From Propionibacteriaceae bacterium (lineage in GTDB: Bacteria; Actinomycetota; Actinomycetes; Propionibacteriales; Propionibacteriaceae), in assembly GCA_031260385.1 (NCBI GenBank), contig JAIRKB010000080.1, forward strand, positions 1-6,107: a DNA stretch of 6,107 nucleotides, read 5' to 3'. Below the pieces are notes generated by a model. That model ran no database searches and was not told the origin of the DNA. It saw nothing but the letters and a program-made list of their open reading frames with translations. The translations under genes and the position numbers were made by a program. Positions 1 through 5,299 of the stretch are shown here, piece by piece (position 1 is the first letter of the stretch; each line of letters begins with the position of its first letter).

Positions 1-52
1 AGGAACCTACCGTGTGGTTGACTGTTATCGTCTGGGAAGAAGGGTCGTATGA
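1..52 (+). CDS. 3' end of an upstream gene, probably a third copy of the paralogous membrane protein
   Basis: The frame starting at base 2 is open from the window edge and reads GTYRVVDCYRLGRRVV before a TGA at 50-52. That stop overlaps the ATG of the next gene (ATGA, 49-52), an arrangement typical of translationally coupled genes. The first residues fit the C-terminal ends of the two complete paralogs downstream, which read AGGAYIER and AGGKYVPDG, so this is probably the tail of another copy starting outside the window. Only 16 codons are visible, so the identity is an inference from position and this short match. The bases after the matching part belong to a leader sequence that recurs at 1087-1109. 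Confidence 0.4.
   Translation, partial: GTYRVVDCYRLGRRVV
23..45 (+). repeat. Copy 1 of a 23-bp leader repeat (with ribosome binding site)
   Basis: The block starts with TGTTATCGTCTGGGAAG and ends with a purine-rich ribosome binding site. It recurs at 1087-1109 with 22 of 23 bases identical. Here it supplies the Shine-Dalgarno region (AAGAAGGG, 37-44) for the ATG at 49. Its recurrence right after the first paralog indicates that gene and leader were duplicated together. Confidence 0.75.
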
Positions 53-1086
53 GGGGAACGTGGATTAGGAACGCGGGTCAGTGGGCTGGGAATGCTCGTC
101 AGCGACGGCTTGTGCAGACGTTTGTCTTCTTGATCGTGTTCGCTCTGGTCTTTGGGGTGGTGGTTGTCGTGTTCCGCCGTCCTTCAGATTGGGTAGCCTT
201 TTGGGAGTTGGCGGGCAGGATTTGGTTTGCTTATGCGGCCCTGTTCGTAGGTTTGCTGATTAGCCTCCTGCCTAGAAAGCCGGTCAAGGTGAGGATTGAT
301 GAGTGGGGCATTTATGTCGATCAGGAGGGCGATCATGTGAAGATCGCGTGGCACGATGTGGTGTGGTCTAACTCATCGTTGGGTGACGCGAGATTGGTAT
401 TGGAGCAGCGAGATGATCCGCAGTTGGGCTCAAGGGCGGCTATTGAGATTGACATGGTGAACTTCACTCGTGCCCAATGTGAGCAGATCTTCGAAGCGGT
501 GAGGCGGCTATCCGTACCCGAAGGAACTGGTGGTGTCCAAGCTGGGATAACCTCCCATACTCCGACCAGGCACCCGGTTCAGTCGCGGTCGTGGAAGAGT
601 CGCTCCAGCCTTGGCCTTCGTGTCATCGTTTGGATCACCGCGTTTCTGCTTGTTTTGCTCCTGATCGGAGGGGTTGATGCCTCACGCAGTGAGGGCTGGG
701 CGCACGTGATGATCCCGCTGGCACTAGCTTGTGGGATGGGGCTCATACCGGTGTTTGTCCGGGATCTGGCGCTCAATGGCCGTTTGACGGTTACGGTGGA
801 CGAGGCTGGGGTGCGTCTCGACCGGCGGTTTAGGCACTATGTGTTTGCGTTTACTGATATCGCTAGTGTGACGTATGTTTGTGCGGGCGACATGGACGCG
901 TCCGTCTACCTGATGATTGAGCCCACGCCGGGGTACTATGCGCGTACCGGTCAGCGGCCAGCGATCCGTTTGTGGCCCAAGTGGAAGATTTACCAGAAGC
1001 GTTTCAAACAGATTCAGTTTGCTGACCTTCGGTCCAGGATTGCTCGAGGCGTTGAGAACGCCGGTGGTGCCTACATCGAACGGTGA
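49..1086 (+). CDS. Membrane protein with two repeats of (two TM helices + PH-like domain), paralog A
   Basis: This is a 345-residue protein of unrecognised function that is built as an internal duplication. Hydrophobic segments lie at about 21-43 and 55-74, followed by a soluble block at about 78-155. A second helix pair (about 188-208 and 217-237) is followed by a second soluble block at about 244-335. The blocks share a pattern: VRIDEWGIYVD then AWHDVVW in the first, VTVDEAGVRLD then AFTDIASV in the second. This resembles the strand pattern of bacterial PH-like (bPH) domains, but the family assignment is by eye. With four helices, both soluble blocks would lie on the same side of the membrane, probably the cytoplasm. 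The ATG follows AAGAAGGG by 4 bases and overlaps the upstream stop. It is clearly homologous to 1171-2343. Third codon positions favour G and T, unlike genes further downstream. Confidence 0.85.
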   Translation: MRGTWIRNAGQWAGNARQRRLVQTFVFLIVFALVFGVVVVVFRRPSDWVAFWELAGRIWFAYAALFVGLLISLLPRKPVKVRIDEWGIYVDQEGDHVKIAWHDVVWSNSSLGDARLVLEQRDDPQLGSRAAIEIDMVNFTRAQCEQIFEAVRRLSVPEGTGGVQAGITSHTPTRHPVQSRSWKSRSSLGLRVIVWITAFLLVLLLIGGVDASRSEGWAHVMIPLALACGMGLIPVFVRDLALNGRLTVTVDEAGVRLDRRFRHYVFAFTDIASVTYVCAGDMDASVYLMIEPTPGYYARTGQRPAIRLWPKWKIYQKRFKQIQFADLRSRIARGVENAGGAYIER

Positions 1087-1109
1087 TGTTATCGTCTGGG
1101 AAGGAGGGT
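1087..1109 (+). repeat. Copy 2 of the 23-bp leader repeat
   Basis: This block starts immediately after the TGA of paralog A and matches 23-45 in 22 of 23 bases, the difference being GAAGGAGGG for GAAGAAGGG. It still contains a strong Shine-Dalgarno-like sequence. The ATG placed like that of paralog A (1113) opens only a 21-codon frame, while paralog B starts further down at 1171 with its own site. The copy therefore looks like a leftover junction of the tandem duplication, or the ribosome site of a short leader peptide. Confidence 0.7.
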
Positions 1110-1112
1110 GGA

Positions 1113-1178
1113 ATGGGAGATACGGGGTCTGTATGGGGTAGTGATGTAATCGGCAGGAGAAGGGGGTTCTGTGGGTAA
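1113..1178 (+). CDS. Possible 21-codon leader ORF ahead of paralog B
   Basis: An ATG lies just after a strong ribosome binding site (GGAAGGAGGG, 1099-1108) and opens a frame of 21 codons ending at TAA 1176-1178, so it overlaps the GTG start of the next gene by a few bases. The peptide (starting MGDTGSVWGSDV) has no recognisable motif. It could be a translated leader that couples translation to paralog B, or a decayed remnant of a duplicated start region. The only support is the ribosome site and the overlap. Confidence 0.2.
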   Translation: MGDTGSVWGSDVIGRRRGFCG

Positions 1179-2343
1179 GATGTGGAATGGAGGCGTGAGC
1201 CAATGGGTCGGGAATGCGCGCGTGCGTTCGCATGCGGGAAGACCGGTCTTCGTGATGGTGTGGTTTCTGGTTTATCTGGTTGTGAGCGCCTCTGACTGGG
1301 ATGCCTTTTGGAACTCCATGGGCAAACTAAGGTTCCTTTGGGTGCTGCTGTTGGCAGTTTTGTTGTATTTCATTCGCTCTATTAAGCCTGTCACGGTGAG
1401 GGTTGATGAGTGGGGCGTACATCTGGATCAGGATGGTGAACATGCGACGGTCGCGTGGACTGATGTGGTGTGGTCGGACTCGTCGTTTAGTGCTTTAGCA
1501 GTGGTGTTGGAACAACGAGATGATCCAGTTTCGGGCCCGCTTGGGACGATCGAGATTGATATGGAGAGCTTCACCAGTGTCCAGTGCGAGCAGATTCTCG
1601 ACATGTTTAAATGGGTTCGTAAAGAGCATTCTTGCGCTCCGATCACACCTCACACCCAGCGCCCGCCCGTGGTTTATCAGCGGTCCTGGCACGGGAGCAC
1701 GAGTCTTGGTCTTCGGGTATTTCTCTGGAGCTTGGGGATTGGTGTCGGGATTTTCTTGTTCGTTGTGGCTTGTAGCTTCCTCGCTGATGGCGTAGTGCTG
1801 CTTTCATTGGCGATAGCGCTAGGTTTGATTTTCCTGGCACTGCTTTTCGTCCGGGCGGTTGGGACCTATGGTTCCTTGACTGTGACTGTGGATGAGGTTG
1901 GGGTGTGTCTTGACCGGCGGTATCGTCGCTATGTGTTTGCGTATGCCGATATCGCGTGTGTGACGTTTGCCCATAGTGATTTGGATGGGGCTGCTCGCCT
2001 GGATATTAAACCGACTGCGAGCTATCTCGCGCGTACCAACCAGCGGCGGATGGGTCAAGTGTGGCCTAAGTGGAGTATTTATCAGCAGATTTTCACCCGG
2101 AACCAGTTCGCTGACCTACGGTCCTGGATTGTTCGTGGCGTTGAGAAGGCCGGTGGTAAGTACGTCCCTGATGGCAATCGGCCTAAGCTTGCTCATCGCG
2201 CCAAGAAAGCGGGCGCTCGGCGCTCCGCAGAGTTGAGGTACGATCGTACGGAAGATGCTGTTCTGTCTGACGAAAATCGGCCATTGCCGAGTGTCGCCGA
2301 ACTGCAAAACAGTAGAGTAGGACGCCGCAAAACGGTAGAGTAA
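1171..2343 (+). CDS. Membrane protein with two repeats of (two TM helices + PH-like domain), paralog B
   Basis: This 390-residue protein is a paralog of 49-1086 and aligns along nearly its whole length. Shared stretches include SDWxAFW, VDEWGV, VVLEQRDDP, EIDM and QFADLRS. The layout is the same: hydrophobic segments at about 24-40 and 53-69, a PH-like block at about 73-150, a second helix pair at about 180-201 and 207-229, and a second block at about 235-325. The GTG start is chosen because AGGAGAAGGGGG (1155-1166) lies 4 bases upstream and because the N-terminus then aligns with paralog A (QWVGNAR with QWAGNAR). The C-terminus carries roughly 58 residues beyond the end of paralog A. This basic tail runs into the 23-bp repeats before the ATPase gene, and its stop (TAA, 2341-2343) lies inside the array, so the original stop was probably lost. 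Function is unknown; a cell-envelope role is only a guess. Confidence 0.85.
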   Translation: MGKMWNGGVSQWVGNARVRSHAGRPVFVMVWFLVYLVVSASDWDAFWNSMGKLRFLWVLLLAVLLYFIRSIKPVTVRVDEWGVHLDQDGEHATVAWTDVVWSDSSFSALAVVLEQRDDPVSGPLGTIEIDMESFTSVQCEQILDMFKWVRKEHSCAPITPHTQRPPVVYQRSWHGSTSLGLRVFLWSLGIGVGIFLFVVACSFLADGVVLLSLAIALGLIFLALLFVRAVGTYGSLTVTVDEVGVCLDRRYRRYVFAYADIACVTFAHSDLDGAARLDIKPTASYLARTNQRRMGQVWPKWSIYQQIFTRNQFADLRSWIVRGVEKAGGKYVPDGNRPKLAHRAKKAGARRSAELRYDRTEDAVLSDENRPLPSVAELQNSRVGRRKTVE

Positions 2344-2370
2344 AACGCCGCAAAATGGTAGAGTAGCAAC
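2304..2370 (+). repeat. Three tandem 23-bp repeats (each with TAGAGT) ending at the ATPase start codon
   Basis: The units are 2304-2326, 2327-2349 and 2350-2370, the last two bases shorter and ending directly before the ATG at 2371. Their common core is GCAAAAYRGTAGAGTA; the first two units close with ACGCC. TAGAGT recurs at 2313, 2336 and 2359, exactly 23 bp apart, which is about two helical turns. The first two units overlap the 3' end of the preceding gene. There are no spacers, so this is not a CRISPR. The arrangement suits a multi-site operator or a promoter array for the ATPase gene. Confidence 0.85.
2359..2364 (+). promoter_or_regulatory. Putative -10 box TAGAGT for a leaderless ATPase transcript
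   Basis: TAGAGT fits the TANNNT -10 pattern of actinobacterial promoters. It ends 6 bases before the ATG at 2371, so transcription would start on or next to the A of the start codon. No Shine-Dalgarno sequence lies upstream of that ATG (the preceding bases are GAGTAGCAAC), as expected for a leaderless mRNA. The TAGAGT of the previous repeat lies at -35 distance (17-bp spacer) but is a poor match to TTGACA. This is inferred from position and motif. Confidence 0.5.
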
Positions 2371-3645
2371 ATGGTCGACTACATTCGCCGGGTCCTTGAC
2401 GCTACTTTGGACACCTACCAGCCTCTGCTCGCCGCTGTCGAACTGTATGGTGCCAAAGGGGTTGGCAAAACCATGACCGCTTCCCAACGCGCTGCGAGCG
2501 TCCTGCGTCTCGATATGGCAGTGGACGTCCAACGTCTTAACGCTGATCCCAAAATCATTACCGAACTTCCCGCTCCGCTCCTGATCGATGAATGGTCAAG
2601 AGCTCCGCAATCATGGGATCTTGTTCGCCGGGCGGTTGACGATGGCGCCCCTGACGGGCGTTTCCTGTTGACCGCAAGCGCCACCGTGCCTGACGATATC
2701 CCAGTTCACTCCGGCGCTGGGCGGATCGTCGGTTTTCAGATGCGTCCGATGAGCTTGGCTGAGCGTGGACTAACCAAACCATCTGTCAGTTTGACTGACT
2801 TACTCAAGGGGTCGACCAAGATCAGTGGGCAGACCGAAATGCGGATGGCAGGTTATGTGCACGAAATTGTCTCCTCTGGGCTACCAGGCATTCGGTTCAA
2901 ACCAGTCGAAGTCCGGGCATTAATGTTGGACGCCTACCTAAAAAACCTTGTTCAGCGCGAGTTCACTGACCACGACCGTCGGGTGCGCAAACCCCAAACC
3001 TTGATGGCTTGGCTCGCCGCCTACAGTGCTGCTACGGCCAACGTCACCAGCTACACCAGAATCCTGGACGCCTCCACTCCAGGTGAGAGCGATAAACCAG
3101 CCAAAGAGACCACCATGGCTTACCGTGATGCGCTAGCCTCCCTTTGGATGTTGGATCCCCTCCCGGCTTGGCTTTCCACCAACAGCCCACTCGACAAACT
3201 AGGCCAGGCACCCAAACACTACCTCGCTGACCCGGCGCTCACCTGCCGCCTGCTCCATGTCAATGAGCACGGGCTTCTCTCCGGTGACCAAGGCACCGGC
3301 ACAAAACTGCGTCAAGGACCGCTTCTCGGCGCCCTATTCGAGCATCTCGCTAGTCTAAGCGTACGGGTGTACGCTCAAGCCAGCCAGGCCACGGTCTTCC
3401 ACATGCGAACCTTCCGGGGCGAACATGAGATCGACATGATCGTGCAATCTGAGCAAGGCGCCGTCCTACCAATCGAAGTCAAACTATCCCAAACCGTCGA
3501 AGAAGAAGACATTCGCCACATTACGTGGCTAAGAGAAAAACTTGGATCCCACTGCCTTGACGGAGTCATCCTCACCACCGGAGAACACGCCTACCGCCGC
3601 CAAGACGGCATCGCGGTGGTGCCGCTAGCCCTACTAGGCCCATAA
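2371..3645 (+). CDS. ATP-binding protein, AAA_14 domain plus DUF4143
   Basis: This 424-residue P-loop ATPase belongs to the widespread AAA_14/DUF4143 family, whose usual length is about 400-430 residues. Its physiological role is not established. A Walker A motif GAKGVGKT lies at 27-34 and a Walker B motif LLIDE at 70-74. A sensor-like strand FLLTASA and the family block MRPMSLAERG follow. The middle and C-terminal parts form the DUF4143 region. It ends in a PD-(D/E)xK-like signature, with E353-I-D355 followed by E369-V-K371, which suggests a nuclease-like fold though catalysis is unproven. The protein has no signal peptide or membrane segment and is probably cytoplasmic. The ATG at 2371 fits the domain start and directly follows the third 23-bp repeat; the lack of a Shine-Dalgarno site points to leaderless expression. 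Codons drift towards C-rich along the gene, in contrast to the G/T-rich paralogs upstream. Genes of this family often sit alone in accessory regions. Confidence 0.92.
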   Translation: MVDYIRRVLDATLDTYQPLLAAVELYGAKGVGKTMTASQRAASVLRLDMAVDVQRLNADPKIITELPAPLLIDEWSRAPQSWDLVRRAVDDGAPDGRFLLTASATVPDDIPVHSGAGRIVGFQMRPMSLAERGLTKPSVSLTDLLKGSTKISGQTEMRMAGYVHEIVSSGLPGIRFKPVEVRALMLDAYLKNLVQREFTDHDRRVRKPQTLMAWLAAYSAATANVTSYTRILDASTPGESDKPAKETTMAYRDALASLWMLDPLPAWLSTNSPLDKLGQAPKHYLADPALTCRLLHVNEHGLLSGDQGTGTKLRQGPLLGALFEHLASLSVRVYAQASQATVFHMRTFRGEHEIDMIVQSEQGAVLPIEVKLSQTVEEEDIRHITWLREKLGSHCLDGVILTTGEHAYRRQDGIAVVPLALLGP

Positions 3646-3663
3646 CACCCCGGCACCCGCCGC
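3613..3663 (+). terminator. Stem-loop across the stop codon of the ATPase gene
   Basis: GGTGCCG (3618-3624) pairs with CGGCACC (3651-3657). The stem can be extended outward through GCGG/CCGC with one irregularity, and the TAA lies in the loop. No T-tract follows, so it is not a classic intrinsic terminator. It may still mark the 3' end of the transcript, or it may simply follow from GC-rich coding sequence. Confidence 0.25.
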
Positions 3664-3742
3664 GCCACTACCTCAGTACGCGCCAAACGGACCGTCCTCC
3701 TGGCACATTTGGGTGAGTAATCGTCCGAAGCATACTCATTCC

Positions 3743-3771
3743 ATGCAGGTTTACGAAGTCGTAGTCTGCAT
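3743..3771. promoter_or_regulatory. 29-bp hyphenated dyad in the intergenic region
   Basis: The outer arms ATGCAG (3743-3748) and CTGCAT (3766-3771) enclose inner arms TACGA (3752-3756) and TCGTA (3759-3763). The two pairs share almost the same centre, giving 11 paired positions in 29 bases. A TANNNT-like TAGTGT (3771-3776) abuts the right end, so a regulator's operator over a promoter is one reading. A recombination site is another. It does not resemble a dif consensus that I can recall. Confidence 0.4.
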
Positions 3772-3792
3772 AGTGTAGAGGGGATTGACGCG

Positions 3793-3915
3793 ATGAGTGG
3801 TATTGGTGAGGGGTCTGGCACACGAGCAATGGCAGATGGCATTGACGACCGCCAGAGGGGGACGACCGCCAGAGGGGACTGTAGGCCCAAATGGCAGCGG
3901 CGCAGCAAGTTGTAG
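3793..3915 (+). CDS. Doubtful 40-codon ORF in the intergenic region
   Basis: The ATG at 3793 is preceded by AGAGGGGA about 8 bases upstream and by a TANNNT-like TAGTGT (3771-3776). The frame runs 40 codons to TAG at 3913-3915. The peptide starts MSGIGEGSGTRAMADGIDD and is basic towards its end; it has no recognisable domain. It spans the 17-bp tandem duplication and the left arm of the large inverted repeat, so the codons are probably incidental to DNA or RNA structure. Confidence 0.15.
   Translation: MSGIGEGSGTRAMADGIDDRQRGTTARGDCRPKWQRRSKL
3844..3877. repeat. Perfect 17-bp tandem duplication
   Basis: GACGACCGCCAGAGGGG occurs at 3844-3860 and again at 3861-3877 with no gap and no mismatch. 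The CCAGAGGGG part also occurs twice in the opposite orientation at 3976-3984 and 3988-3996. The four copies are therefore two direct on the left and two inverted on the right of a central segment. Confidence 0.9.
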
Positions 3916-3919
3916 ACAA
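3911..3919 (-). promoter_or_regulatory. Near-match DnaA box
   Basis: TGTAGACAA reads TTGTCTACA on the minus strand, one base from the actinobacterial DnaA-box form TTGTCCACA. It lies in the loop of the inverted repeat, in the same orientation as the exact box 31 bp downstream. On its own it would not be worth listing. Confidence 0.3.
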
Positions 3920-3941
3920 GTTAGTTCGGGAGATCTGTCAC

Positions 3942-3950
3942 TGTGGATAA
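3942..3950 (-). promoter_or_regulatory. Exact consensus DnaA box (TTATCCACA on the minus strand)
   Basis: TGTGGATAA on the + strand is the exact complement of the consensus DnaA 9-mer. It lies in the loop of the inverted repeat, in non-coding DNA. There is no dnaA, dnaN, rep or par gene in the window, so this is not evidence of a chromosomal origin; it could be a DnaA-titrating or regulatory site, part of a plasmid or element origin, or chance. Confidence 0.45.
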
Positions 3951-4003
3951 CTCGCATTGAGCCATTTGGGCCAGTCCCCTCTGGTGCCCCCTCTGGCGCC
4001 CCT

Positions 4004-4028
4004 CATTCGCCGCCCCCGGGGGCGAATG
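4004..4028. repeat. GC-rich hairpin upstream of the aminotransferase gene
   Basis: CATTCGCC (4004-4011) pairs perfectly with GGCGAATG (4021-4028) around a 9-base GC-only centre. No T-run follows on the + strand. It could end transcripts entering from upstream or act as a structured 5' leader or operator for the gene starting at 4095. Confidence 0.45.
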
Positions 4029-4094
4029 CAGCGATCCTGATAGCGGAACGGGTAGGATTGGGGTAAGGCTCCGGCGCAGATAGGAGAGCGGTAG

Positions 4095-5237
4095 ATGGAA
4101 AATGCAATTGCTCTCAAGCGCGCCGAAATCGAGGCAGCGGGGATAGAGTTAACGGACCTCACCGACACCAATCCAACTCGTCATAACCTCCTTGATCCAG
4201 CGGTGCTTGAGATCATTGCCGAGCATCTGCCGGGGGCTAGTCGCTACGAACCGCATCCGCGGGGGCCTTGGCCGGCTCGGGCCGCTCTGGCGGAGCGTTA
4301 TGGGGGCGACCCGGAGGATTACTGGCTTTGCGCTTCGACCTCGGAAGCGTACGGTTGGCTGTTCAGCTTGTTGGCGGGGGCGGGGAAGGCGGTCGCGGTG
4401 CCTAGTCCCGGCTACCCTTTGATTGAACCCTTGGCCCAATACCGTGGGGTGTCGACCCGCGACTATCGCTCCTTCTACGCTCACCCCAGCGGCTGGGAGC
4501 TCGACCGTACATCCCTAGAGCAGACCCTAGCCGAACCAGACGTCCGCGCCGTAGTGGCGATTCACCCAAACAACCCCACCGGCGCCTATCAGGACCCGAT
4601 CATCGCCCAACTCGCCCACAAACAAGGCCTACCCCTGATCGCCGACGAAGTCTTCTTCCCCTACCAATTCGAGGACCCTTTGTCCACCGACATCAAGCGC
4701 TGATCGGGCAACGATCAGGGAATCACCTTCGGCCTCGAAGGCCTGTCCAAACTCCTGGCCGCTCCCCAACTAAAACTGGCCTGGATCAGACTATCCGGCC
4801 CACCCAAGGCCAAGCCCGCCCTAGCCAAGGAACTCGACCAGATCGCTGATGCCTACCTATCAGTCAACACCCCGGTCGCCCTCGCCCTACCCGATCTACT
4901 AGAGATCGCTGACGACACGGTCGCCAGGGTCCTTACCCGCGTCAAGACCAACCTGGCGACCGCAAAAGAAGTCCTGATCGACCGCCGGATTTGGACGGCC
5001 CAAGGGGGTTGGATGATGTTGATGGACATCCCCTCCTTCATGGAAGCCGACAAACTCTGCATCGCGTTGATGGAATGGGCCGGTCTCTACGTCCACCCGG
5101 GCTATTTCTACGACCTCCCCGACTCGGTCCTCGCGATCTCGCTGCTCCCCGCCGCCAGCCAGTTCCGTGAATCCTGCGAAAGACTAGTTGCCGCTCTGGC
5201 CGTACTCGGCAATGATCCGTCACCGCGCGGTCGCTGA
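4095..5237 (+). pseudogene. Class I/II PLP-dependent aminotransferase interrupted by an in-frame TGA
   Basis: The gene would make a 380-codon fold-type I aminotransferase, the usual length of this group, but codon 203 is TGA (4701-4703). Before it are the substrate-side RYEPHPRG region, STSEAYGWLF, the PLP-binding HPNNPTG (157-163) and IADEVF, where D184 would contact the pyridine nitrogen. After it, in the same frame, come GLSK with the Schiff-base lysine K219, the conserved PQLKLAWI, and FRESCERL, whose R358 probably binds the substrate carboxylate. It ends at a TGA at 5235-5237. The 202-residue product alone lacks K219 and would be inactive. There is no frameshift and no second stop, so the mutation is recent, the TGA is read through, or the base is a sequencing error. 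The ATG follows TAGGAGAG (4081-4088) at normal distance. The substrate is not predictable. The first part is G-rich and the rest C-rich, with the change at about 4440-4560. Confidence 0.85.
4700..4741 (+). other. In-frame TGA with two consecutive hairpins
   Basis: The TGA of codon 203 forms the base of a perfect stem, CTGATCG (4700-4706) with CGATCAG (4712-4718), around a GGCAA loop. A second perfect stem, CCTTCG (4726-4731) with CGAAGG (4736-4741), follows around GCCT. Structures just 3' of a TGA are a feature of bacterial selenocysteine insertion and of stop-codon readthrough. However, aminotransferases of this group are not known to contain selenocysteine, and GC-rich coding DNA often forms short stems. 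Confidence 0.4.
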
Positions 5238-5276
5238 ACCTCGCCCGGCGACGCCTCCCCAGCCGCCTAAGTGCAC

Positions 5277-5295
5277 TAAGATCATTTAGGGGAGG
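5277..5295 (+). promoter_or_regulatory. Putative promoter and ribosome binding site of the patatin-like gene
   Basis: TAAGAT (5277-5282) fits a TANNNT -10 box, with no recognisable -35. The strong ribosome site AGGGGAGG (5288-5295) lies 4 bases before the ATG at 5300. An 8-bp palindrome AGTGCACT (5270-5277) overlaps the -10 and could be an operator. The gap to the preceding stop is 62 bp, so co-transcription with the aminotransferase is also possible. Confidence 0.35.
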
Positions 5296-5299
5296 CCTC

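Larger units (their letters stand above)
3869..3984. repeat. Long inverted repeat with a 67-base loop
   Basis: The left arm 3869-3894 (CCAGAGGGGACT, then GTA, then GGCCCAAATGG) is the reverse complement of the right arm 3962-3984 apart from the three extra bases. This gives 23 paired positions. The CCAGAGGGG doublets extend the symmetry outward on both sides to about 3852 and 3996. Read as RNA it would be a strong hairpin; as DNA it could be the ends of a short non-autonomous element or a replication-associated structure. There is no transposase and no obvious target-site duplication. Confidence 0.8.
3646..4094. other. 449-bp intergenic region without a convincing protein gene
   Basis: Between the ATPase stop and the aminotransferase start lie, in order: a dyad (3743-3771), a doubtful short ORF (3793-3915), a 17-bp tandem duplication, a large inverted repeat with DnaA-box-like sites in its loop, and a GC-rich hairpin. 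A weak TANNNT box (TAGGAT, 4053-4058) could serve the aminotransferase, but no -35 is evident. I see no tRNA, and the minus-strand open frames have no protein-like composition. Confidence 0.7.

Noticed and set aside
724..1233. 169-codon minus-strand open frame over the end of paralog A
   Set aside because: It is antisense to a gene supported by its paralog, and its composition (rich in H, P, R and T) is that of a shadow frame without domain motifs.
2304..2370. CRISPR-like array
   Set aside because: The units abut with no spacers and only three copies, and they sit at a promoter position.
2116..2532. 138-codon minus-strand open frame across the repeat array
   Set aside because: It overlaps the 3' end of paralog B and the Walker A region of the ATPase on the opposite strand and has no recognisable motif.
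3785..3790. TTGACG as a -35 promoter box
   Set aside because: No acceptable -10 hexamer lies 16-18 bp downstream (the bases there are GAGGGG).
3591..3908. 105-codon minus-strand open frame in the intergenic region
   Set aside because: Composition rich in R, S, P and C with no domain pattern, no convincing ribosome site, and it runs through the tandem duplication and into the ATPase gene.
4701..4703. Genome-wide use of TGA as tryptophan
   Set aside because: Tryptophans are TGG in the neighbouring genes, and TGA ends paralog A (1084-1086) and the aminotransferase itself (5235-5237).
4095..5237. Frameshift as the cause of the split aminotransferase
   Set aside because: Codons before and after 4701-4703 are in the same frame, so the defect is a single stop codon rather than an indel.
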